Source of the DNA: an uncultured Bacteroidales bacterium
GTDB lineage: Bacteria; Bacteroidota; Bacteroidia; Bacteroidales; WCHB1-69
Assembly: GCA_900316305.1 (NCBI GenBank)
Contig: ONCM01000020.1
Span: forward strand, 62,001-126,000
Length of the DNA: 64,000 bases
Direction: 5' to 3'
How positions within the stretch are numbered: position 1 is the stretch's first letter; every line of letters begins with the position of its first letter. The position numbers were made by a program, and so were the translations under genes. This document shows positions 7,870-15,418 of the stretch, piece by piece. The notes below the pieces were generated by a model. That model worked only from the letters and a program-made list of their open reading frames with translations. It had not been told where the DNA came from and searched no databases.

Positions 7870-9372
7870 ATGGCGATGAATAAAATAATCATTACCATAT
7901 TATTGTTATTGGGCACGGTTTTCGTGTTCGGGCAATCGTCGTATATCATTGTGAATGAAGAGGATGCGGAGTTGATGCGCGAGGCGAAGGTTGTCGGGCG
8001 GACGAACCAGACCCTGACGTTGGAGAACTACCCGCAAAACGCCGAAAAGATCGTGAAATATTTGGAAAATCACGGGTATCCGTTCGCGTCCGTGAGCCTG
8101 ACCACCGAATGGGAAAATGACACAACCCCGCAATATGTTCTGCACATTGACCGTAACCGTTATACCAAAGTCGATTCCATCGTACTGAAAGGCAACATCA
8201 AGTTGAGCCAGAGCTATTTATGGCCGTATCTAGGTTTACGCCGGAATGCGCCATACTCTGAAAAGACGATTCGGGAGGTGGCCGACAAGCTCGCTGCCCT
8301 ACCCTTCGCCACCGTCGTGCAACAGCCCGGCATCTCCTTCGAGGAGGAAAAGACCGTGCTGTACGTCTATCTCGACAAACGGCAGGTCAACCGCTTCGAC
8401 GGCTACATCGGATTCCAACCAGTGAGCGAACTGACTGGCAAACTGGCCATTAACGGTGAACTATCGCTGGACCTGCAAAATATCTTCCACATCGGGGAGC
8501 AGCTCTCCCTGAAATGGCGCAGCAGCGAACGCTATTCCCAATATCTGAACATTGAAGCGGCGTTTCCCTACTTGTTCCGCACCCGCTTCGGCATCGACGG
8601 GCACTTCCGTCTCGACAAGCAGGACACCACCTACCTCACCCTCAACTACCACATCGGCATCCCCTACCACCTCCGTCCCGACAGCTACATCCGTCCCTAC
8701 ATCGACATCACGCAGTCGCGACTGTTGGGCAAAAACAGTCGTCCGACCACGACCGACACCGCCTTCATGGATTACCGCAACATCCTCTACGGACTGTCGT
8801 TACGGTTCACCAACATCGCATATAATCTGCCCGATTTCGGGTACGATTTCTACGCGGATGCCGCCGCCGGACGAAGGACATTGCTACCTGGCTCTATCAC
8901 AAATGAGTTAAACGAAAGTGACTTAGTGAAAACGACCTACCGGCTGACTGGTCACGCGATAGGCGGCTTTCGTCTGTACAAGGGACTATACCTGATACTT
9001 AAGACCCAGGCAGGCAGTCTGCTGCGCGGTCCGCACTTCCTGAACGAGATGTTCAAGATTGGCGGCGAAGGGCAGATTCGCGGATTCACGGAAAACGAGC
9101 TGTTAGCCAGCACCTACCTGCTCTATTCAGCGGAGTTGCGTTACCAGTTCGGCCGCAACAACGATGTGCACCTCTTTTTCGACGGCGGCACCTACGAACA
9201 GCAGGGCTACAGCAACTACCTGTTCGACAATCCGTTCGGCTTCGGCTTAGGCGTCAACATCGGGGTGCGCAGCGGCACCTTCTACTTCGACTACGCCTTG
9301 CCGAGACAGCGGGGGAACAAAATCTCGTTCAAGACGGGAAAAATCCATTTCGGAGTGAAGGTAAAATTCTAA
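7870..9372 (+). CDS. Omp85/BamA-TamA-like outer-membrane beta-barrel protein
   Basis: 500 aa. An N-terminal signal peptide (NKIIITILLLLGTVFVFGQ) is followed by a soluble region of about 160 residues with POTRA-like features (KVDSIVLKGNIKLSQSYLWP) and a C-terminal barrel with alternating aromatic strands, the GGEGQIRGFTENEL loop typical of the Omp85/surface-antigen family, and an ending strand FGVKVKF. The length suits a short TamA-like member rather than BamA itself. An alternative ATG lies at 7876. The start sits at the end of an 11-base array of overlapping mini-ORFs. The role is probably outer-membrane protein or lipid handling; the client is unknown. Confidence 0.8.
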   Translation: MAMNKIIITILLLLGTVFVFGQSSYIIVNEEDAELMREAKVVGRTNQTLTLENYPQNAEKIVKYLENHGYPFASVSLTTEWENDTTPQYVLHIDRNRYTKVDSIVLKGNIKLSQSYLWPYLGLRRNAPYSEKTIREVADKLAALPFATVVQQPGISFEEEKTVLYVYLDKRQVNRFDGYIGFQPVSELTGKLAINGELSLDLQNIFHIGEQLSLKWRSSERYSQYLNIEAAFPYLFRTRFGIDGHFRLDKQDTTYLTLNYHIGIPYHLRPDSYIRPYIDITQSRLLGKNSRPTTTDTAFMDYRNILYGLSLRFTNIAYNLPDFGYDFYADAAAGRRTLLPGSITNELNESDLVKTTYRLTGHAIGGFRLYKGLYLILKTQAGSLLRGPHFLNEMFKIGGEGQIRGFTENELLASTYLLYSAELRYQFGRNNDVHLFFDGGTYEQQGYSNYLFDNPFGFGLGVNIGVRSGTFYFDYALPRQRGNKISFKTGKIHFGVKVKF

Positions 9373-9379
9373 ACGTGTC

Positions 9380-9408
9380 GTAGAGACACCCTAATATGAC
9401 GTCTCTAC
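9380..9408. repeat. GTAGAGAC palindromic element, copy 2
   Basis: GTAGAGAC and GTCTCTAC arms seven bases after the Omp85-like stop codon and before the convergent STAS gene, where it could also terminate transcription. Confidence 0.8.
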
Positions 9409-9422
9409 AACGTGTTAAACCG

Positions 9423-9725
9423 TTATTGTCTGAATTCAAAGAGATTGGTGAAACCTGTCACCTTGAAGATGTTGAGAAGATTCTGGTTCGTACAAACAAT
9501 GGTCACTTTATGGCCGCGAGGCTTGGCATCCTTAAGAATGCTGAGGAAAATACGGAGACCGCTGGAGGAGATATACTCCAATTTCTCGCAGTCAAGTACA
9601 ACATCCTTGTCTGCAGTGAGGACTGGCTGGATATCTTTCTCCGTTTGAGGGGAGGCGGCGGTGTCGAGGCGGCCTTCAAAGTAGACCACAATCTCGTCGT
9701 TCTGTTCTTTAATGGTGGTTTTCAT
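9423..9725 (-). CDS. STAS-domain anti-sigma factor antagonist
   Basis: 100 aa, a single STAS domain. The segment VVLDCEKLEYISSSGLRIFL (about 41-60) carries the conserved SSSGLR loop whose Ser is phosphorylated by RsbW/SpoIIAB-type kinases and dephosphorylated by SpoIIE/RsbU-type phosphatases. It is the last gene of a five-gene minus-strand operon, 13 bases after the RsbW-like kinase and downstream of a SpoIIE phosphatase, so all three partner-switch components are together. No sigma factor is present in the operon, so the regulated target is unknown. Confidence 0.87.
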   Translation of the reverse strand: MKTTIKEQNDEIVVYFEGRLDTAASPQTEKDIQPVLTADKDVVLDCEKLEYISSSGLRIFLSILKDAKPRGHKVTIVCTNQNLLNIFKVTGFTNLFEFRQ

Positions 9726-9738
9726 TTTATTGCTGTTT

Positions 9739-10149
9739 TTAATTTATTTTTTTCACAAGTGTAAGTACATTCTTCCCGTCAGTATGCTGATAGGTCACGA
9801 TGTCCATAAACTGCCGGACCAGGAGGATTCCCAGTCCGCCGATAGAACGTTCCTCAGCCGGAAGGTTTATGTCGGGATCCTCCTTGCCGGTGGGGTCGAA
9901 GGGTGTTCCGCTGTCGGCAATGGTGATGGTAAGCAGCCCGTCGGTCACGGAGGCATCAATCCTCACCTCGCCAACCGTGCCTTTCGGGTAGGCATAGTTC
10001 ATCACGTTGACCACAGCTTCCTCCACGGCCAGGTTGATATTCTTCGACATCTCCATGTCCATTGCGTTCTCTTCGGAGATGGTGTCGATGAATCTCGCCA
10101 AAAGGGGGACTTCCTGCACGTCATTATGTAAGGTGAGCGTGTATTCCAT
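9739..10149 (-). CDS. RsbW/SpoIIAB-like anti-sigma serine kinase (GHKL ATPase)
   Basis: 136 aa. The N box is AVEEAVVNVMNYAYP (about 45-59, with the Mg-binding Asn), the G1-type motif is ADSGTPFDP (about 91-99) and the C-terminal strand-helix is GGLGILLVRQFMDIV. This is the HATPase_c_2 fold of anti-sigma kinases that phosphorylate STAS antagonists. It starts six bases after the SpoIIE-type phosphatase gene and is followed by the STAS gene. In Firmicutes such kinases hold a sigma factor; Bacteroidota members may bind other partners, and none is visible here. Confidence 0.87.
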   Translation of the reverse strand: MEYTLTLHNDVQEVPLLARFIDTISEENAMDMEMSKNINLAVEEAVVNVMNYAYPKGTVGEVRIDASVTDGLLTITIADSGTPFDPTGKEDPDINLPAEERSIGGLGILLVRQFMDIVTYQHTDGKNVLTLVKKIN

Positions 10150-10155
10150 AGCACA

Positions 10156-11931
10156 TTATTTGGATGCTTGGGTATAACGAATCGCCAGCATGGTAAGGTC
10201 ATCGCTCTGTTCCGTGCCGGATTCAAAAACTTGTATCGCCTCTGAGATATGATCAATGAGCTCGCGGGGAGTGGCACGGGACATCTTTTCCAATTCGGCA
10301 AGCATGCGTGCCTCGCCGAACTGGCCATGGGTGGTGTTTTCCGCCTCTGTGAGACCATCCGTGTAGAGGAATATGACAGAGTCCAGGCCCACATGGATTT
10401 CCTGACGGGTGTAATCCCATTCCATGACCCCGAGAGGGATGTTGGAATCCATTTGCAGGGTGGAAATGGTCTCGTTGACCAGTGCCGGAGGACAGTGGGC
10501 GGCATTGCTGTAGCTCAACATGCCTGTTTTGAGATCCAGATTCCCAATAAAGAACGTGACGAAGATGGAGTTCTCATTCATCTCCGACATAGCCGTATTC
10601 ATCTGGTTCATAATCTCTTCAGGATGGGTTGTACGGGCGCAAACCGTGCGGAAAAGGCTTCTGGTGACGGCCATCATCAACGAAGCGGGGACGCCTTTTC
10701 CACTAACATCGCCCACACAGAAAAGAAGATGTCCGTCCAGAATCTGGAAGTCGTAAAGGTCGCCACCTACCTCTTTGGCAGGCACCAGCGAGCCGTAAAT
10801 CGCCACCTCTTCGCAATCGGGGTATGGCGGGAAGGTTTTCGGAAGCATTCCCTGCTGGATGTCGCGGGCAATCTTCAGCTCGCTGCCGATGCGTTCCTTC
10901 TCGGCGCTCACCTCGCCCAGCTTCTGAATTCCACGGAAGGTGCGCCACATGATGAATGCCAGAAGCAACAAGCCCAGGAGCATAGAGATAAGGAGCAGTT
11001 GGCTCACCCGGTGCAACCCTCTGTAAATCTCTTTGTCGGGAAAGAAGAGCGCCATCGACCACCCCGTGTTTCCGCCCACCGGACTATAATGTATATAGTA
11101 TTTCTCGCCATTGTATTTCACGTTGGTGGATCCCTGCTTTCCCCCTTGCACAGCCTCGTTCAGATGTGCCGCCATCGTGTCCTGGTGAAGACGCGCGGTT
11201 TCCTCGAGCGTGATGCGCATCACCAGCGTGCTGTCGGGACAGACCATCACCCGTCCCGCATGGGAAAACAGATAGGTTTGGATTTCCGCTTTTTGTTCGA
11301 AAAGGTCGCCGAGCCAGTCGAGCGAGACATCCGCGGCGAAAACGGCCACCGTACGTCCTGAGTTGTCGCGCAACGGTATAGTGTACGTGCAGACCATCCC
11401 TTCCGAACCGGCGCTGTCGATATACGGTTCTGTCCATAGTCCGTCGTTGTCCCCAAGCCCGTCGATGAACCAGGACATTTCCAGATAGTTATGCTCGGCC
11501 GAACCAATTTGCTTGTTCTCGAGGATGTCTTTGTCCCGGAACACGTAGGGCTCGTACCAATAGCCTTTGGAGGGATAATAATCGGGCAGGAAGGCAATGG
11601 CGCAGCCTGTCAAATCCGGGTTTTTCTCCATGATGCGCCGCATGATGGGATATACGGAATCCGGGTGCGCAATCGACTGTTCCAGTGCCCAATGGAGGTT
11701 GCCCACTGCGGTTTCCACTCGGCTGACCACCTGTTGGATTTCCAAATTTTTGACCTGCATTTCGGATGCGGCTCGCTGACGCACCTCGTCGCGGATGCCG
11801 TTGCGAGCAAAATAGTATTGTACGGCACTGCCCACCTCCATCAGGATGGCCGCGGTCAGCAGCACCAGCACACCGCTTCGTGTCTGCAGTTTCCTCCAAG
11901 TTTTGTTAATGGGATTGTCTGTTTGTTTCAT
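10156..11931 (-). CDS. SpoIIE/RsbU-type PP2C phosphatase with periplasmic Cache-like sensor
   Basis: 591 aa. A membrane helix at about 17-37 is followed by an extracytoplasmic domain of about 270 residues with Cache-like signatures (YWYEPYVFRDKD; SGRTVAVFAADVSLDWLGDL), a second helix (LLLISMLLGLLLLAFIMW, about 313-330), a short coil and a SpoIIE-type PP2C domain with LVPAKEVGGDLYDF, VGDVSGKGVPASLMMAV and FLYTDGLTEAEN, which hold the metal-binding aspartates. It would dephosphorylate the STAS protein encoded in the same operon in response to an external signal. Its ATG overlaps the stop of the ABC ATPase gene (ATGA). Confidence 0.9.
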   Translation of the reverse strand: MKQTDNPINKTWRKLQTRSGVLVLLTAAILMEVGSAVQYYFARNGIRDEVRQRAASEMQVKNLEIQQVVSRVETAVGNLHWALEQSIAHPDSVYPIMRRIMEKNPDLTGCAIAFLPDYYPSKGYWYEPYVFRDKDILENKQIGSAEHNYLEMSWFIDGLGDNDGLWTEPYIDSAGSEGMVCTYTIPLRDNSGRTVAVFAADVSLDWLGDLFEQKAEIQTYLFSHAGRVMVCPDSTLVMRITLEETARLHQDTMAAHLNEAVQGGKQGSTNVKYNGEKYYIHYSPVGGNTGWSMALFFPDKEIYRGLHRVSQLLLISMLLGLLLLAFIMWRTFRGIQKLGEVSAEKERIGSELKIARDIQQGMLPKTFPPYPDCEEVAIYGSLVPAKEVGGDLYDFQILDGHLLFCVGDVSGKGVPASLMMAVTRSLFRTVCARTTHPEEIMNQMNTAMSEMNENSIFVTFFIGNLDLKTGMLSYSNAAHCPPALVNETISTLQMDSNIPLGVMEWDYTRQEIHVGLDSVIFLYTDGLTEAENTTHGQFGEARMLAELEKMSRATPRELIDHISEAIQVFESGTEQSDDLTMLAIRYTQASK

Positions 11932-12974
11932 ATTTCAAATATTGTCTTTACTCCTTCGGAAGTGTGTTCTGTGGATATATTTTGGCTGGCATTGTGGATA
12001 AGTATCACCGCCAGCTCGTCGGTATCAGGCTTTTCCAACGCTGAAACTTCCACTTCGCGTTGCAATACCACCACCGATGTCTCTTGTTTCAAATCACTGT
12101 GGTTCACCTCAATATGGACGGGTGTTGTAAAATCAGCTATCAGGACAAGCATCTCTTCCACCACATGGGTCACGGAGTCCATCTTTTCTGCAATGGAGCA
12201 ACGTATGCAGAACTGCTTGATTTTCGAGGTCATATCGTACAGGTCGAAGTCGCGGCTGTTGATTTCGAATGCCAGAAGACGTATTCTGTTCACGAAAGTG
12301 CGGGTTTGCGGGAGACGCGGCTCATTGAAGATCTGGCTGGGGGTTCCGTCTTCCAGCAGACAACCGTTATGGACAAACAGTATGCGGCTGCTGGTGTCGC
12401 GGGCGAAACGCATCTCGTGGGTGACAATCACCATGGTCATCCCTTCTTGGGCCAGGGAGCGGACCACCCCCTGCACCTCGTCCACCATTGTCGGGTCGAG
12501 CGATGAAGTGGGCTCGTCCATGAGCAAGATCTCGGGTTTCATGGCCAGGGTTCTTGCGATGGCGGCACGTTGCTGTTGTCCGCCGGAGAGGGAGGACGGC
12601 ATCTGTCGGGCATGTTCGGCCATGCCCACATGGCGCAACATCTCCATGGCCAGTTCGTCGGCCTCCTCGCGCCCGAGGCCCAATAGTTTCATGGGTGCCA
12701 GGGTCACATTGTCTAATACCGAGAGGTGACCGAAGAGGTTGAACTGTTGAAACACCATGCCGATTTTCACGCCGGGGGTCAGGCTCACTTCGCCGCTGGT
12801 GGGCTGTTCCAGCCCCGCCATACAGCGAAGCAGGACGCTTTTCCCCGAGCCGGAGGGACCGATCATTCCCACCACCTCGCCACGGGAGACATGCAACGAG
12901 ATGTCTTTCACCGCGTGTGTACGGCTTCCGTCGGGAGTGTCAAAATCTTTGAAGAGATGGGAAACGGTAATCAT
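11928..12974 (-). CDS. Amino-acid ABC transporter ATPase fused to a degenerate GHKL (RsbW-like) domain
   Basis: 348 aa from the ATG at 12974, which overlaps the permease stop (ATGA); an upstream in-frame ATG lies inside the permease gene and is rejected. Residues 1-240 are a polar-amino-acid (GlnQ/HisP) ATPase: Walker A GPSGSGKS, signature LSGGQQQRAAIARTLA, Walker B ILLMDEPTSSLDP. About 100 extra C-terminal residues follow. Their end, DELAVILIHNASQNISTEHT, parallels GLGILLVRQFMDIVTYQHT of the RsbW-like protein two genes on, and VVEEMLVLIAD parallels its N box without the Asn. I infer a GHKL-fold domain unable to bind ATP in the usual way, linking transporter and partner switch. Confidence 0.8.
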   Translation of the reverse strand: MITVSHLFKDFDTPDGSRTHAVKDISLHVSRGEVVGMIGPSGSGKSVLLRCMAGLEQPTSGEVSLTPGVKIGMVFQQFNLFGHLSVLDNVTLAPMKLLGLGREEADELAMEMLRHVGMAEHARQMPSSLSGGQQQRAAIARTLAMKPEILLMDEPTSSLDPTMVDEVQGVVRSLAQEGMTMVIVTHEMRFARDTSSRILFVHNGCLLEDGTPSQIFNEPRLPQTRTFVNRIRLLAFEINSRDFDLYDMTSKIKQFCIRCSIAEKMDSVTHVVEEMLVLIADFTTPVHIEVNHSDLKQETSVVVLQREVEVSALEKPDTDELAVILIHNASQNISTEHTSEGVKTIFEI

Positions 12975-13600
12975 ATCTGCGAGATTCGGAAGAGTATAAA
13001 GTCCAACAGCTTGTTCAGCAGCCATGCCAGCAGAAAGTAAATCAGGGTGGTGACGAGCAACGGCAACAGGTCCTGACCGGTGCTGTTACGGATGACCTGG
13101 GTGGCCAGGGTAAGGTCTTGGACGGCCACATAGCCCACGACAGAAGTCCCCTTCACGGTGGCCACAGCCTGGAATTTGTAGGTAGGCATACCGATACGGA
13201 GGGCTTGGGGCAGCACAATATAGCGCATTGTCTGCAGTTTGGAAAAGCCCAGCATCTGTCCTGCCTCCATCTGTCCGCGCCCCACCGCATCGATGGACGA
13301 TTGGAGATTCCCGGCCACAAAGTTGGCAAAGATCAGTCCAATGGCTATCGAAGCCGCCAATATCGGACAATGGCCTCCGAACAGGAGATAGAAGACAATC
13401 ATGATCAGCACCACCACCGGAGTGCCGCGCACCACCACCTTCCACCACTTGGAAACGTTCTGCAGCCAGCGGCGGCGGTTCAGCGAGAGCGCATAGAGGC
13501 CACAGCCGACCAGCGTGCCGATCAGCAGCGACAGCAAGGATATGGCCACCGTGGCCAGCAGCCCTTTCAGTATCAGCCAAATACAATCCTCTATACCCAT
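12971..13600 (-). CDS. Polar amino-acid ABC transporter permease (HisM/GlnP family)
   Basis: 209 aa with about five hydrophobic helices. The EAA-loop sequence is AGQMLGFSKLQTMRYIVLPQALRIG, here given in part as GFSKLQTMRYIVLPQALRIG (about 128-147), diagnostic of HisM/GlnP-type permeases. It is the first gene of the operon, with a promoter box about 30 bases upstream, and is translationally coupled to the ATPase. Many members of this group in Bacteroidota and Firmicutes are fused to or adjoin a substrate-binding protein; none is fused here and none lies in the operon or window. Transport of glutamine or another polar amino acid is inferred from the family only. Confidence 0.87.
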   Translation of the reverse strand: MGIEDCIWLILKGLLATVAISLLSLLIGTLVGCGLYALSLNRRRWLQNVSKWWKVVVRGTPVVVLIMIVFYLLFGGHCPILAASIAIGLIFANFVAGNLQSSIDAVGRGQMEAGQMLGFSKLQTMRYIVLPQALRIGMPTYKFQAVATVKGTSVVGYVAVQDLTLATQVIRNSTGQDLLPLLVTTLIYFLLAWLLNKLLDFILFRISQI

Positions 13601-13630
13601 GTCTTTTGCCTAATCTATTTATTGAATTGG

Positions 13631-13638
13631 CAAAAATA
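13631..13638 (-). promoter_or_regulatory. -7 promoter box of the permease-SpoIIE operon
   Basis: TATTTTTG on the minus strand, 31 bases before the permease ATG; the only strong box ahead of the five coupled genes. Confidence 0.65.
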
Positions 13639-13669
13639 CATTTTTTTGCCTATCAAAAAACAGGGTGAT

Positions 13670-13708
13670 AAAAAAAAGCACCCCAAACTTGTGGTTTAGA
13701 GTGCCTTT
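13670..13708 (-). terminator. Intrinsic terminator after tRNA-Lys
   Basis: On the minus strand GCACTCTAAAC pairs with GTTTGGGGTGC (11 bp including G-T pairs) around a five-base loop, followed by eight T residues. Confidence 0.85.
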
Positions 13709-13710
13709 TG

Positions 13711-13783
13711 TGTCCCCTCAGGGACTCGAACCCTGGACCCATTGATTAAGAGTCAATTGCTCTACCAACTGAGCTAAGGAGAC
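13711..13783 (-). tRNA. tRNA-Lys(CTT)
   Basis: 73 nt. Acceptor GTCTCCT pairs with AGGGGAC, the D arm is AGCTCAGTTGGTAGAGC, the anticodon loop is CTCTTAA with anticodon CTT, and the T arm holds GGTTCGAGTCC. CCA is not encoded. A promoter box is 26 bases upstream and a strong terminator follows at once. Confidence 0.95.
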
Positions 13784-13808
13784 TTTTTTATCCTTGCTTT
13801 TGCGGGTG

Positions 13809-13816
13809 CAAAAATA
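13809..13816 (-). promoter_or_regulatory. -7 promoter box for tRNA-Lys
   Basis: TATTTTTG on the minus strand, 26 bases before the tRNA 5' end and divergent from the pduO promoter. Confidence 0.6.
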
Positions 13817-13827
13817 CATTTTTTTTC

Positions 13828-13835
13828 TATCTTTG
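13828..13835 (+). promoter_or_regulatory. -7 promoter box for the cobalamin adenosyltransferase
   Basis: TATCTTTG ending 14 bases before the ATG at 13849, so the leader is very short and has no room for a B12 riboswitch. Confidence 0.65.
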
Positions 13836-13848
13836 CAAAAAAAAAGTG

Positions 13849-14388
13849 ATGAAAATTTACACACGTACAGGAGACAAAGGAACTACCTCATTATCAGATG
13901 GTTCAAGAGTGTCAAAGAACGACATTCTACTGCATGCATACGGCACTGTGGATGAGTTGAACAGCTTCATCGGTGCCATAATTTCGCAAAATCCGGACGA
14001 ATTTCTGACAAAAGTGCAAAACGAACTCTTCGTCGTCGGCGGCATGTTGGCCACCCCGGTAGCCAACTGGGAGAAGTACTGGAAGGTGGATCGGCTCGCG
14101 GAGTTCACGGCCGAGCTGGAGCGGGAAATCGACCGCATGAGCGCGGAGCTGCCGCCCATGCGCGGGTTCATCCTCCCGCAGGGCAGCCGCCTCATCGCCG
14201 ATACGCACATCTGCCGCACCGTATGCCGTCGCGCGGAGCGTTTTGTGGTCGCCTTGATGGAGGAGAATGAAGCTTACCAAAAAGTGCAAGTTTTGCTGAA
14301 TCGGCTGTCCGATTTCTTCTTTATTTTGGCCCGATTTTTCCACCAAAAAGAAAATATTTCCGAAACCCTCTATCAGTCAGCAAAATAA
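13849..14388 (+). CDS. pduO: PduO-type ATP:cob(I)alamin adenosyltransferase
   Basis: 179 aa. The start is the ATG at 13849; a GTG one codon earlier is possible. The N-terminal KIYTRTGDKGTTSLSDGSRV is the ATP-binding P-loop-like signature of PduO/MMAB enzymes, followed by AYGTVDELNSFIG. The conserved helix HICRTVCRRAERFVV holds the Arg residues that contact ATP and form the subunit interface. The enzyme transfers adenosyl from ATP to cob(I)alamin in the cytoplasm, providing coenzyme B12. It stands alone between tRNA-Lys and a small conserved gene. Confidence 0.92.
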   Translation: MKIYTRTGDKGTTSLSDGSRVSKNDILLHAYGTVDELNSFIGAIISQNPDEFLTKVQNELFVVGGMLATPVANWEKYWKVDRLAEFTAELEREIDRMSAELPPMRGFILPQGSRLIADTHICRTVCRRAERFVVALMEENEAYQKVQVLLNRLSDFFFILARFFHQKENISETLYQSAK

Positions 14389-14426
14389 AATTTTACTAAA
14401 AGGTTGATTATGTCAATATAATATTA

Positions 14427-14434
14427 TACTTTTG
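14427..14434 (+). promoter_or_regulatory. -7 promoter box for the 73-aa gene
   Basis: TACTTTTG, 38 bases before the ATG at 14473. Confidence 0.6.
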
Positions 14435-14472
14435 CGCGCTCAAAAAACAAACCATTAATAAAGCATAAAAGT

Positions 14473-14694
14473 ATGTATTGGACATTAGAATTAGCCACCC
14501 GATTAGAGGACGCTCCCTGGCCGGCAACCCGGGACGAACTACTGGATTACGCCATCCGTTCAGGTGCTCCCATGGAAGTGATTGAGAACCTTCAGGAAAT
14601 TGACGACGAAGGCGAAACCTACGATTCCATCGAAGACATTTGGCCGGACTACCCCTCCAAAGAGGACTTCTTTTTCAACGAAGACGAATACTAA
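14473..14694 (+). CDS. Small conserved Bacteroidota protein, DUF2795-like
   Basis: 73 aa, acidic, rich in Asp/Glu and aromatic residues (ends EDFFFNEDEY). The body (LATRLEDAPWPATRDELLDY, then ENLQEIDDEGETYDSIEDIWPDYP) matches from memory a small protein very widely conserved in Bacteroidales and annotated with DUF2795; its function is not known. It has its own promoter and is followed by a palindromic element and a strong terminator, so it is a single-gene transcript. No membrane segment or signal peptide is seen. Confidence 0.8.
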   Translation: MYWTLELATRLEDAPWPATRDELLDYAIRSGAPMEVIENLQEIDDEGETYDSIEDIWPDYPSKEDFFFNEDEY

Positions 14695-14696
14695 TC

Positions 14697-14724
14697 GTAG
14701 AGACGCGCTACAGCACGTCTCTAC
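14697..14724. repeat. GTAGAGAC palindromic element, copy 3
   Basis: Begins two bases after the stop codon of the 73-aa gene; arms GTAGAGACG and CGTCTCTAC. Confidence 0.85.
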
Positions 14725-14750
14725 AAACAATTTCATACAAAACTGGGAAG

Positions 14751-14775
14751 CGCGCTAATATGGCGCGTTTTTTTT
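14751..14775 (+). terminator. Intrinsic terminator after the 73-aa gene
   Basis: CGCGCT and GGCGCG pair around AATAT and are followed by eight T residues. It abuts the cdsA stop codon on the other strand. Confidence 0.8.
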
Positions 14776-15418
14776 ATCCCACCATCAAACAGAACAGATA
14801 TACCGGAATGGTGGCAAACAGGATGGAATCCACGCGGTCGAGGACGCCACCGTGGCCGGGGATGATATTGCCGCTGTCTTTCACGCCGGCCTTGCGCTTG
14901 AACAAAGACTCTATCAGGTCACCCATCAGCCCGAAAACCTGGATGATGAGCGAAAGCACAATCCATTGCCACATCTGCAGACCAGATTGCTGGAAGTACG
15001 GGATGTAGGAAAGTCCTACGGCCAACCCCACCGTGAAAACGCAACTGCAAAGGAAGCCCTCCCAGGTTTTGCCGGGGGAGATGTTCGGGGCGAGCTTATG
15101 TTTGCCGAAAAGCGACCCGAAGACGTAGGCGGCGGTGTCGGACATCCAAATCAGGATCAGGAAGGCCAACACCAACACGGGCTGTTTGGGAATCCAAAGA
15201 AAAAAGAGAATGCATAAAGGAATAGCTATCCAAATCGGCCCAACAGGGTAAAGTTTTGGATTTTTGCACAACTTGTAAAACTCATAAAGCCCTACCGTAA
15301 TGAAAAACAACGCCAGCGGAACCGCCACCCACGGGGTGAAGACCGCCGCCACCATCAGGGCGACATAGACAATGCCTGATGCCGTCCGGACGAACAGATT
15401 ACGCGTTTTGGGATTCAT
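14774..15418 (-). CDS. cdsA: Phosphatidate cytidylyltransferase
   Basis: 214 aa membrane protein with about six hydrophobic segments. The C-terminal CTP-transferase signature is intact (GDLIESLFKRKAGVKDSGNI, then IPGHGGVLDRVDS), as is the upstream SDTAAYVFGSLFGKHK and ISPGKTWEG. It makes CDP-diacylglycerol from phosphatidate and CTP at the inner membrane. Most family members are 260-290 aa, so this version is short at the N-terminus. The ATG overlaps the end of the LUD gene by 20 bases, the same order (ftsH, LUD, cdsA) as in other Bacteroidales. Confidence 0.88.
   Translation of the reverse strand: MNPKTRNLFVRTASGIVYVALMVAAVFTPWVAVPLALFFITVGLYEFYKLCKNPKLYPVGPIWIAIPLCILFFLWIPKQPVLVLAFLILIWMSDTAAYVFGSLFGKHKLAPNISPGKTWEGFLCSCVFTVGLAVGLSYIPYFQQSGLQMWQWIVLSLIIQVFGLMGDLIESLFKRKAGVKDSGNIIPGHGGVLDRVDSILFATIPVYLFCLMVG

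Noticed and set aside
13784..13848. B12 riboswitch ahead of the cobalamin adenosyltransferase
   Set aside because: The promoter box leaves a leader of only about a dozen bases, far too short.
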